DNA from: Myxococcota bacterium
GTDB lineage: Bacteria > Myxococcota_A > UBA796 > UBA2385
DNA length: 64,000 bases
Assembly: GCA_023150805.1 (NCBI GenBank)
Contig: JAKLKF010000022.1
Span: forward strand, 1-64,000
Reading direction: 5' to 3'
Shown: positions 15,688-23,028 of the stretch, piece after piece
Position numbering within the stretch: position 1 is the stretch's first letter
Layout of the letters: every line of letters begins with the position of its first letter
Program-made: the position numbers and the translations under genes
The notes under the pieces: generated by a model
Told to the model about the DNA's origin: nothing
The model's database searches: none
What the model saw: only the letters and a program-made list of their open reading frames with translations

Positions 15688-17041
15688 GGTCTGCTCCGGG
15701 AACGGTCCGACCGAGCACGATCCGGCCCCGGGGGGGACCGTCCAGGTCGATGGGCTGGCCGCGCAGCCAGGTGGCCTGGATCCGCCCGGCCAGGCGGCGG
15801 CCGGCCCAGGGCGTCAGCTTGTGGCGGTGGCGCAGGCTGGACGGGTCGAGCAGGGCCTCCTCCTCGGGGTGGAAGGCGACCAGGTCGGCCACGCAGCCGG
15901 GCGCGATGCGGCCGCGGTCCCCTCGCCCCAGGAAGTCGGCGGGGCCCTGGCACATCCAGCGGGCGACGGTGGACAGCGGGACCCCTCGCCGGCGCGCCTC
16001 GGTCCAGACGCTGCGCAGGCCGAGCTGGAGCGAGGCGATGCCCCCCCAGGCCGACAGGAAGTCCCCCTCGTCGAGCTTCTTGAGCCCGGGCACGCAGGGG
16101 CTGTGATCGGTGACGACGAAGTCGATCACCCCCTCGGCCAGCGCGGCCCACAGGCGCTCCTGGTTCTCCCGCGGGCGGATCGGGGGCGCGCACTTGAAGG
16201 CGGTGGCGCCGTCGGGCACCTCCTCGGCGGCCAGGCCCAGGTAGTGCGGGCAGGTCTCGGCGGTGATGGGCAGGCCGGCCGCCTTGGCGCGGCGCAGCAG
16301 GTCGACGGCGCCGGCCGAGGAGAGGTGCACGACGTGGGCGCGGCAGCCGGTGCGCGCGACCAGGTCGATCACCAGGGCGACGGCGCGGTCCTCCCACTCC
16401 GGCGGGCGACTGTGCAGGTACGTGGTGTAGGCGCGGGAGGAGGCGGGGGCCAGGGAGAGCGCCGCCTCCAGCTCGGCGTGGACGAGCAGCGGCACACCGG
16501 CGTCCCGCAGGATCGGCATGGCGGCGAGCAGGTCGGCCTCGCCGCTGGCGGGGAAGTCGTCGATGCCCGAGTGGCACAGGAAGCACTTGAAGCCCTGGGC
16601 CCCGGCCTGGACCATGGGGGCGAGCTGGGCCTGGTTGCCGGGCACGACGCCGCCCCAGAAGGCCACGTCGACGAAGAGCTGGCCCTGGGCGGCGGACCGC
16701 TTGGCCTGCAGGGCGTCCAGGCTGGTGGTGACCGGGTCGCTGTTCAGCGGCATGTCGACCAGCAGGGTGACGCCTCCGGCGGCGGCGGCGGCGGTCGCGG
16801 TGGCGAAGCCCTCCCACTCGGTGCGGCCGGGCTCGTTGACGTGCACGTGGGTGTCGGTCAGCGCCGGCATCAGCACGGCCTCGCCCAGGTCCTGCACCGG
16901 CACCCCGGGCGGCGGCGCGTCGAGGACGGCCTGGACGCGGCCTTCGTGGACCAGGACGGTGGCGGGTCGCGTGCCGTCGGGCAGCAGGACGCGGCGGCTG
17001 GTCAGGGCAGCGGGCAGGGCAGCGGGCAGGGCGGCGGGCAT
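15680..17041 (-). CDS. allB: Allantoinase
   Basis: 453 residues of the cyclic amidohydrolase (dihydroorotase-like) family. DTHVHVNEPGRTEWEGFATATAAAAAGGVT holds the metal-binding HxH, GFKCFLCHSGIDDFP contains the metal-bridging Lys that is carboxylated in the family, HAELE and DFVVTDHSPC supply further ligands. The FLCHSG and TEWEGF wording fits allantoinase rather than dihydroorotase. The N-terminus has a PAALPAALPAAL repeat encoded by a short tandem DNA repeat; its start could be slightly internal. First gene of the allB, alc-uraD, uraH, DUF6986 operon. It converts allantoin to allantoate. Confidence 0.92.
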   Translation of the reverse strand: MPAALPAALPAALTSRRVLLPDGTRPATVLVHEGRVQAVLDAPPPGVPVQDLGEAVLMPALTDTHVHVNEPGRTEWEGFATATAAAAAGGVTLLVDMPLNSDPVTTSLDALQAKRSAAQGQLFVDVAFWGGVVPGNQAQLAPMVQAGAQGFKCFLCHSGIDDFPASGEADLLAAMPILRDAGVPLLVHAELEAALSLAPASSRAYTTYLHSRPPEWEDRAVALVIDLVARTGCRAHVVHLSSAGAVDLLRRAKAAGLPITAETCPHYLGLAAEEVPDGATAFKCAPPIRPRENQERLWAALAEGVIDFVVTDHSPCVPGLKKLDEGDFLSAWGGIASLQLGLRSVWTEARRRGVPLSTVARWMCQGPADFLGRGDRGRIAPGCVADLVAFHPEEEALLDPSSLRHRHKLTPWAGRRLAGRIQATWLRGQPIDLDGPPRGRIVLGRTVPGADHE

Positions 17042-17077
17042 GGGGGCCGAATGTAGCGCGTGGGCCGGACGCCCGGC

Positions 17078-17992
17078 TCAGGCGCCGGGCAGCCAGCGCC
17101 GCGAGAGCCAGCCCATGCCCGGGATGACCCAGGGCCGGTCCTTGTAGGCGCGCCAGGCGGCGACGAAGCCCACGGCGATGCGCAGCAGGCCCAGCGGCAG
17201 GACGATGAACAGCACCAGGGCGCCGCCCACCGCGGGGCCGACGTCCCTGGGCAGCAGCGCGACCAGGCCGACCACCGGCAGGATCAGCGCCACCAGGGCG
17301 ACGCCGGTCAGCAGGTAGAAGGCCAGGCTCTGCTTCGCGGCGAAGCGCACGCGCGGTTCCTTGGCGACCAGCAGCGCGGCGAGGGAGGCCAGCAGCCAGA
17401 TGCCCTGGACCGGCATGTAGCAGAAGGCCGCGGCCGTGGGCGCGGGCATGCCCAGCTCGACGGGGGCGACCTGGAGCGGCAGGTCCAGCGCCTGGGCCAG
17501 CCACTGTCCCACCGCGACCAGCTCGCGGCGGCGCGAGGGGGGCACGCGGCCCAGGACGGTGACCTCGCCGGTCGCGGTGCGGCCCAGGATGCCCTGCCAC
17601 TTCATCAGGGCGTTGGGCTGGCCGATGCGCAGGGCGGTCAGCTCGCCCGGCGCCACCCGGCGGCCCCCGGCCAGGACCAGGGCTCCGTCGGGTGCCAGGC
17701 GGGTGCGGGTCTTGCGCGCGCTGCGGGGGGCCAGCGCGAGCTGGAGCAGGCCCAGCGGCGTGCTCAGGCCGGTGAGCGCGCAGAAGACGCCGCTGCCGAC
17801 CCAGGCGGCCCCGCGCGGGGGGCTGGCCAGGGCCAGCAGCAGGGCGATCCCGGCCCAGGCGACGGGCAGCAGCACCAGGACCAGGACGGCCTGGACCCGG
17901 AAGTCGCGGGCGGGCACCGACAGGGTGGCGCCGTCGGCGTCGATGGACAGGTAGGCGTCGGCGCCGGCTTCGGCGGGAGGGGGCGGCCACAT
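17078..17992 (-). CDS. Membrane protein with DUF4870/Tic20-like C-terminus
   Basis: 304 residues from the ATG at 17992 (MWPPPPAEAG); a GTG 42 bases upstream would add an unlikely basic tail. Residues about 30-90 hold two membrane helices and residues 85-160 a PH-like soluble stretch (LAPDGALVLAGGRRVAPGELTALRIG). The last 120 residues have three to four helices with VRFAAKQSLAFYLL, the hallmark of DUF4870/Tic20-like proteins. Function unknown. It lies between the urate operon and the divergent puuD but has no evident catalytic link to them. Confidence 0.7.
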   Translation of the reverse strand: MWPPPPAEAGADAYLSIDADGATLSVPARDFRVQAVLVLVLLPVAWAGIALLLALASPPRGAAWVGSGVFCALTGLSTPLGLLQLALAPRSARKTRTRLAPDGALVLAGGRRVAPGELTALRIGQPNALMKWQGILGRTATGEVTVLGRVPPSRRRELVAVGQWLAQALDLPLQVAPVELGMPAPTAAAFCYMPVQGIWLLASLAALLVAKEPRVRFAAKQSLAFYLLTGVALVALILPVVGLVALLPRDVGPAVGGALVLFIVLPLGLLRIAVGFVAAWRAYKDRPWVIPGMGWLSRRWLPGA

Positions 17993-18022
17993 GGGGCGCA
18001 GCCTGCCACGCGCGAGGCCGGT

Positions 18023-18052
18023 TTGACCCGGCAAAGGCGCGGCCGATAGCCT
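18023..18052 (+). promoter_or_regulatory. Putative sigma-70 promoter of puuD
   Basis: TTGACC (18023-18028), an 18-base spacer, and TAGCCT (18047-18052), ending 22 bases before the GTG of puuD at 18075. A GGAGG follows at about 18062. This is the best -35/-10 pair I see in the window. Confidence 0.5.
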
Positions 18053-18074
18053 GCCGGCCCCGGAGGCTGCCCGC

Positions 18075-19268
18075 GTGATCGACCCCTACGCCCTGGACTG
18101 GCTGGCCCTGGCCCTGCGCTGGTTCCACTTCATGATGGGCGTGGCCTGGATCGGGGCCAGCTTCTACTTCGTGTGGCTCAACAACAGCATCCGCCCGCCC
18201 TCGCCGGCCCAGGAGGGGGTGGCCGGCGGCCTGTGGGCGGTGCACGGCGGCGCCTTCTACGAGGTGCGCAAGCTGCAGGGCGCGCCGGCCCGCCTGCCCG
18301 AGGTCCTGCACTGGTTCAAGTGGGAGGCCTACCTGACCTGGCTGTCGGGCTTCGCGCTGCTGGTGCTGTCGTGGTGGTGGCAGGCCGGCACGCGGATGGT
18401 CGACCCCGCGGTGGCCGCCCTCTCGCCCGCGCAGGCCGTCGGCGTCGGCGCCGGCACGCTCGTGCTCGGCTGGCTGGTGTACGACGGGCTGTGCCGCTCG
18501 CCCCTGCGCCGCCACGGCGCCGCCCTGGGCCTGCTGCTGCTGCTGTTCTCGGCGGGGGTCGCCTGGGGCCTCTCCCAGGTGCTGTCGGCGCGCGCCGCGT
18601 GGATGCACACGGGCGCCATGCTGGGCACGTGGATGGCGGCCAACGTGCTCTTCGTCATCATCCCCGGGCAGCGGGCGATGGTGGACGCGCTGGTCGCCGG
18701 GGCGCCGCCGCCGGTGGAGCGGGGCGCGGCGGGCGCGCTGCGCTCGCTGCACAACAACTACCTGACCCTGCCCGTGCTCTTCGTGATGATCAGCTCCCAC
18801 TTCCCCTCGACCTGGGGGCACGAACACGGCTGGGCCGTGCTGGTGGGCCTGGGCCTGGTCGGCGCGCTGTACCGCCACTGGGTCAACGTCGGCGAGCGCG
18901 GGCGGCCCCAGCCCCTGGTGCTGGTCGCCTCCGGCCTGCTGCTGGTCGCCCTGGGCTTCGTGACGCGCCCCGCGCCGGCGCCGGTGGCCGCGCCGGGGCA
19001 GGCCGCCGTGCCGCTCACCCGCGTGCAGCAGCTCGTCGCCGTGCACTGCCTGGGCTGCCACTCCGCCACGCCCCTGCAGCCGGGCTTCCCCGTCGCGCCC
19101 AAGGGGGTCGTCTTCGACCGGCCCGAGGACATCGAGCGACAAGCTGCCGCGATCCACCAGCAGGTGGTGCAGACGCGGGTCATGCCGCTGGGCAACCTCA
19201 CCGGGATGACCGACGAGGAGCGGGAGATCGTGGCCGCCTGGGTCCAGGGGCGGGGTGCGACGCCCTGA
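18075..19268 (+). CDS. puuD: Urate hydroxylase PuuD (membrane urate oxidase with cytochrome c domain)
   Basis: 397 residues, GTG start after GGAGG. Residues 1-310 contain about eight membrane helices with the PuuD signature (LRWFHFMMGVAWIGASFYFVWLNNSI, LHWFKWEAYLTWLSGF, AWMHTGAMLGTWMAANVLFVIIPGQR, SLHNNYLTLPVLFVMISSHFP). The C-terminal 85 residues are a cytochrome c domain with one CxxCH (CLGCH) and a distal Met candidate (TRVMPLGN). The enzyme oxidises urate to 5-hydroxyisourate and passes electrons to the respiratory chain without making H2O2. It is divergent from the genes for the next steps, so the window encodes the route from urate to ureidoglycolate and urea. Confidence 0.95.
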   Translation: MIDPYALDWLALALRWFHFMMGVAWIGASFYFVWLNNSIRPPSPAQEGVAGGLWAVHGGAFYEVRKLQGAPARLPEVLHWFKWEAYLTWLSGFALLVLSWWWQAGTRMVDPAVAALSPAQAVGVGAGTLVLGWLVYDGLCRSPLRRHGAALGLLLLLFSAGVAWGLSQVLSARAAWMHTGAMLGTWMAANVLFVIIPGQRAMVDALVAGAPPPVERGAAGALRSLHNNYLTLPVLFVMISSHFPSTWGHEHGWAVLVGLGLVGALYRHWVNVGERGRPQPLVLVASGLLLVALGFVTRPAPAPVAAPGQAAVPLTRVQQLVAVHCLGCHSATPLQPGFPVAPKGVVFDRPEDIERQAAAIHQQVVQTRVMPLGNLTGMTDEEREIVAAWVQGRGATP

Positions 19269-19362
19269 GCGGCGAGGCCCGCGGGCGAGGGGGCCCGGTT
19301 GCCCTGCAGGGTCGCCATGGCTACCATCCTGGTGTTCGAGTCCCGCCAGAGGAGGAAGCTCC

Positions 19363-19884
19363 GTGAACCACAGGCTTGCAGCGTGGGCGCCCTTCGTGGC
19401 GCTCGTGGGCGCCGGGTGCAACCCCGTCGCCGCCGATCTGGTCGAGCTGTCCATCGCCGGCGGGGCTACCGTCGACGTGGACACCATCTGCGACGACCCC
19501 TGCCTGGGGGACGACGTCACGGCCGAGATCTCCTTCGAGGAGCACATCGCCGTCGACGTCGAGGCGACGATCGAGCTGCGCCAGTACAAGGTCGAGTACA
19601 GCTTCGACGCCGTCGACCCGGCGCCCGAGTACTTCGCCGACACGCTCGCCGTCTCCGTCACCAACGGGCAGGTGGCCAGCTTCGTGGTCGACCTCGCGGC
19701 GGCCAGCCAGCGCGAGTACGTCGACGACGTCATGGACGGCGAGCTGGCGACCGGCACCGCCACCCTGACCTTCGCCGGCTACGACTTCCGCGACGAGCTG
19801 ATCGAGCTGACCGTCGACGTGCCGATCCTGTTCGGGCGCTACGACGACAGCGACGCCGGCACCGGCACCGAGGTGACCCTGTGA
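19363..19884 (+). CDS. Lipoprotein of unknown function
   Basis: 173 residues from a GTG behind AGAGGAGG (start decided by this site and by the signal). The N-terminus NHRLAAWAPFVALVGAGC is a lipoprotein signal with lipobox VGAGC. The mature part is acidic and beta-rich (VDVDTICDDPCLGDDVTAEISFEEHIAVDVEATIELRQYKVEY), with two Cys close together, and resembles no family I know. A short stem-loop (19329-19349) abuts the Shine-Dalgarno. The stop overlaps the next GTG, so the two lipoproteins form a pair. Confidence 0.75.
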   Translation: MNHRLAAWAPFVALVGAGCNPVAADLVELSIAGGATVDVDTICDDPCLGDDVTAEISFEEHIAVDVEATIELRQYKVEYSFDAVDPAPEYFADTLAVSVTNGQVASFVVDLAAASQREYVDDVMDGELATGTATLTFAGYDFRDELIELTVDVPILFGRYDDSDAGTGTEVTL

Positions 19885-20957
19885 ACCGCCCGCTCCTTGC
19901 CCTGCTGTGCGGCCTGCCGACCGTGCTGGCCTGCGAAGACGAGACGGTGCTGCCCGACCTGCCGGACTGGTCCGACGGCTACGAGAGCGACTGTTGCCCC
20001 GGGGAGCAGGGCACCGACACCGGCACCGAGCCGCCCATCGACCTGGTCGACTTCGCCCTCGTGGCGCCCGACGACCTGGACTACGACGTGCGCATCCACC
20101 AGACGGGCGCGACGGGCAACGCCTGCGCGCTGACGCCCGGGGCCACCGTGGACGAGTACGTGCAGATGGACTGCACCCTCGAGGTGGCCGAGCTGAACCT
20201 GTTCGGCGAGGGGCTGATCTTCGACCTCACCGTGCCCGAGGGCTCCTGCGAGCACGTGGTGTGGATGCACTACATGTACGAGGCCTGGGAGGTGGGCACC
20301 GGGCCGGACGTGGTCGCGATCACGGTGGACGAGGACGGGGAGATCGTCAGCGAGACGAACGCCTACGGGGGTGAGCCCTACTGCGACTACAACTACAGCT
20401 ACTGGGACGTGGACGCGCCCAACTGCTGCCTGGGTTCGTACATCGTCGAGGTGACGGACCTGGCGACGGGGCAGACCGAGGTCGACGGTGGCGGCGACTG
20501 GGGCGGGGAGGCCAGCGACTGCTACGCCGGCGCCGCCTTCGAGGACCCCGAGGTCGTGCTGACCGCGGACGGCTGGCCGACGGCGCGCATCGAGAACCTG
20601 CACGGGGTCGAGTTCTACAAGCGCTTCGACTTCGACCTGCTGGGCGATCAGTACGCCACCAACGTCAACTACGCGAACTACTACGATCCCGCGGATCACG
20701 ACGGCAGCGTGCCGGCCGGCTACACGGGCGAGTGGGCGGTCCCGACCTACCGCTTCGTCTGCTACGACACGGCCGAGGAGCCGCTGGCCCGCATCGACCT
20801 GGTCGTGCGCGAGTGGAACGAGGAGTCGGAGTACGAGGCCGGCGGGGACCCCGACACCGAGGGCACCGAGTCGACCACCGGCCTGCCGCTGAACGACCGA
20901 CAGGACTGGGCCGACGCCACCCCCGGCGACAGCACCTGGATCCAGGCCGCCCAGTAG
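19881..20957 (+). CDS. Cysteine-rich lipoprotein of unknown function
   Basis: 358 residues from a GTG overlapping the previous stop. The lipoprotein signal (NRPLLALLCGLPTVLAC) is followed by an acidic linker (ESDCCPGEQGTDTGTEPP). The body is rich in Asp, Tyr and paired Cys (CDYNYSYWDVDAPNCCLGSY, GGEASDCYAGAAFEDPEV) and appears all-beta. No recognised domain. With the preceding lipoprotein it makes a two-gene operon; the following FG-GAP gene converges on it 4 bases away. Confidence 0.75.
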   Translation: MNRPLLALLCGLPTVLACEDETVLPDLPDWSDGYESDCCPGEQGTDTGTEPPIDLVDFALVAPDDLDYDVRIHQTGATGNACALTPGATVDEYVQMDCTLEVAELNLFGEGLIFDLTVPEGSCEHVVWMHYMYEAWEVGTGPDVVAITVDEDGEIVSETNAYGGEPYCDYNYSYWDVDAPNCCLGSYIVEVTDLATGQTEVDGGGDWGGEASDCYAGAAFEDPEVVLTADGWPTARIENLHGVEFYKRFDFDLLGDQYATNVNYANYYDPADHDGSVPAGYTGEWAVPTYRFVCYDTAEEPLARIDLVVREWNEESEYEAGGDPDTEGTESTTGLPLNDRQDWADATPGDSTWIQAAQ

Positions 20958-20961
20958 GGCG

Positions 20962-22863
20962 CTACTCGACGCAGTCGAGCTCGAAGCGCACGACGTTGTC
21001 GTCCTCGCTGCAGTCCAGGTACATGCGGTCGCCCAGGTTCTCGGCCAGCCGCACCTCGCTGCCGTCGACCTGGGCCTCGATGGCCACGAAGCCGACGCTG
21101 GTGGCGAACTGGCCGGTCAGCTTGACGCCGTCGGTGGTCGCGCCGGCGGCCAGCCCGTCCTCGAACTTCGCCGAGTCGATCAGCTCGCGGCGGCCGGTGT
21201 CGGTCACGCCGTAGACGCCGACCGCGAAGCCGTCGGCCAGGTCCTCGCCGCCGATGTTGCCGACCTGGACGGCCAGGTCGAAGCGCACCAGCGAGGCGGT
21301 GCAGTCGATGCACTCGTCGGTGACCGAGATGGTCAGGTTGGGGGCCGGGGCGTAGACGTCACCGCGCGCGCCGTTGGGGGAGACGCGGAAGCGCCCCTCG
21401 CCGTCCCCCTCCCAGGGCATGACGGGCACGCTGGGGGACAGGTCGTCGGCGATGACGCCGGGGTGCCAGGCGTGCTGGTTGTAGCTGGTGGGCGCGGGGG
21501 ACCAGGAGTCGTAGACGTCCTTGAGCACCACCAGGCCCGACCACTCGCCGTCGGCGTAGTTGTTCGTGCCGGCCACGATCTCGGCGCGGCCGTCCAGGTC
21601 GACGTCGGCGACCACGGGGTTGCCGATGATGTTGATGCCGGCGAACTCGTCGGCCTGCATGACCACGTCGCCCGAGGCACCGTCCAGCACGTAGAGCGAG
21701 TAGTAGTCGGTGGCGACGATCTCGGTGACGCCGTCGTCGTCGAAGTCGAAGCCGGTCAGGCCGCCCAGGTAGGCGAAGGCGTCGGTGACGGGGTGGTCCC
21801 ACAGGATGGTGCCGTCGTCGTCGATGAGCAGCACCTCTTCGCCGGTGTACAGGGCGATCTCCAGGCCGCCGTCCCCGTCGAAGTCGGCCACGGCGGGGGG
21901 CCCGCCGCCGCCCGTGTCCTTGGCGATGTACTGCTGCCAGATCGTGCTGCCGTCGGTGTCCAGCAGGGCGATGCTGCCGTAGTACCAGTCGCTGAGGAAG
22001 ACCTCGCCCTGGCCGTCGCCGTCGAAGTCGCCGATCGCGGGCATGCCGTCGGCCACCTCCTTGCAGCGATCCCACAGGGTGGTCCCGTCCAGGTCGAAGG
22101 CCTGGCAGCCGGAGACGATCTCGTGCTGGCCGTCGCCGTCGAGATCGGCGATCACGCTGCTGTAGCCGATGCCGCCCCAGCCCTCGGCGGTGCCGGACTC
22201 CTCGAAGCCGCCGTTGCTGTCGAAGATGGCGCGGCCGGCGACCACCTCGGCGTCGCCGTCGCCTTCCAGGTCGGCCACGGCGGGCGCGGTCCACAGGGCC
22301 AGGTCGTCGCCGCGGTCGGCGCTGGACCAGACCAGGGTGCCGTCGGCGTGGAAGGCGGCCAGGCCCAGGTTGTAGCCGACGACGACGATCTCGGTGACGC
22401 CGTCGTTGTCGAGGTCGGCCAGGGCCACCCCGGAGCTGGCCGAGATGTACTCCTTGGCGTCCATGTCGACGGCGTCGAGCATCAGCTCCTGCTCGCCGGT
22501 GACGCCGTCGAGCACGATCAGCAGCCCGGGGTAGTTGTAGTAGGCGCCGAACATGGTGGTGAAGACGATCTCGGGCGAGCCGTCACCGTCGACGTCGCCG
22601 ACCACCGGCGTCGAGATGACGCCGTTGTAGTCGGGGTAGGTCGCGTCCCCGGTCCACTGCCAGTCGATCTCCATCCCGGCCAGGATGTCGACCAGGGCCT
22701 CGCAGTCGGCGTTGTCCACGGTGCCGGCGGTGGCCAGCTCGACGGTGCAGTCCTCGGTCCCGCCGTCGCCCGTGGTGCCGTCGGTGCCGTCGGTGTCGTC
22801 CTTGTCGCCGCAGGCGAGCAGGAGCGGGAGCAGGCCGAGGGGGAACAGCAGGGCGCGGGGCAT
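20962..22863 (-). CDS. FG-GAP/VCBS-repeat lipoprotein
   Basis: 633 residues from the ATG at 22863, preceded by GGAGACGCCC. The signal MPRALLFPLGLLPLLLAC is a classical lipoprotein leader, followed by the acidic linker GDKDDTDGTDGTTGDGG. Residues about 75-470 form an FG-GAP/VCBS propeller with repeated DxDGDG loops (GDVDGDGSPEIVFTT, DLDNDGVTEIVVVG, DLEGDGDAEVVAG, DLDGDGQHEIVSG, DFDGDGQGEVFLS, DVDLDGRAEIVAG). The final 140 residues look like a CARDB/immunoglobulin-like domain (LTISVTDECIDCTASLVRFDLAVQVGNIGGEDL) with Cys. Surface anchored; role unknown. A TAGGCT box sits 24 bases upstream. Confidence 0.85.
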   Translation of the reverse strand: MPRALLFPLGLLPLLLACGDKDDTDGTDGTTGDGGTEDCTVELATAGTVDNADCEALVDILAGMEIDWQWTGDATYPDYNGVISTPVVGDVDGDGSPEIVFTTMFGAYYNYPGLLIVLDGVTGEQELMLDAVDMDAKEYISASSGVALADLDNDGVTEIVVVGYNLGLAAFHADGTLVWSSADRGDDLALWTAPAVADLEGDGDAEVVAGRAIFDSNGGFEESGTAEGWGGIGYSSVIADLDGDGQHEIVSGCQAFDLDGTTLWDRCKEVADGMPAIGDFDGDGQGEVFLSDWYYGSIALLDTDGSTIWQQYIAKDTGGGGPPAVADFDGDGGLEIALYTGEEVLLIDDDGTILWDHPVTDAFAYLGGLTGFDFDDDGVTEIVATDYYSLYVLDGASGDVVMQADEFAGINIIGNPVVADVDLDGRAEIVAGTNNYADGEWSGLVVLKDVYDSWSPAPTSYNQHAWHPGVIADDLSPSVPVMPWEGDGEGRFRVSPNGARGDVYAPAPNLTISVTDECIDCTASLVRFDLAVQVGNIGGEDLADGFAVGVYGVTDTGRRELIDSAKFEDGLAAGATTDGVKLTGQFATSVGFVAIEAQVDGSEVRLAENLGDRMYLDCSEDDNVVRFELDCVE

Positions 22864-23028
22864 GGGCGTCTCCGGTGCGGGGGCACAGCCTACCCGACGC
22901 CGGGGGAGGCCGCCGCCGCGCCCGGTCGCCGCGGGGGACTTGCCCTTCATGCGATGGCTCGCATTACCCTTTACGCGTCAACCCTGATACCCTGGACTCC
23001 GACCATCCCCTCGCCCGGCCGGTGCCCC

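Noticed and set aside
19329-19349. tRNA-like T-loop (GTTCGAGTCC)
   Set aside because: The flanking bases do not form a five-pair T-stem, and no acceptor, D or anticodon arms are found upstream; it is a small hairpin before a lipoprotein gene.
15684-19763. Very long minus-strand open frame across the urate genes
   Set aside because: It crosses PuuD and allantoinase in the wrong frame, is Arg/Pro/Ala-rich without domains, and is explained by the lack of AT-rich stops.
22936-22948. TTGCCC before the SMI1/TPR/HEAT gene as a sigma-54 -12 element
   Set aside because: No GG ten bases upstream of the GC, so the invariant spacing fails.
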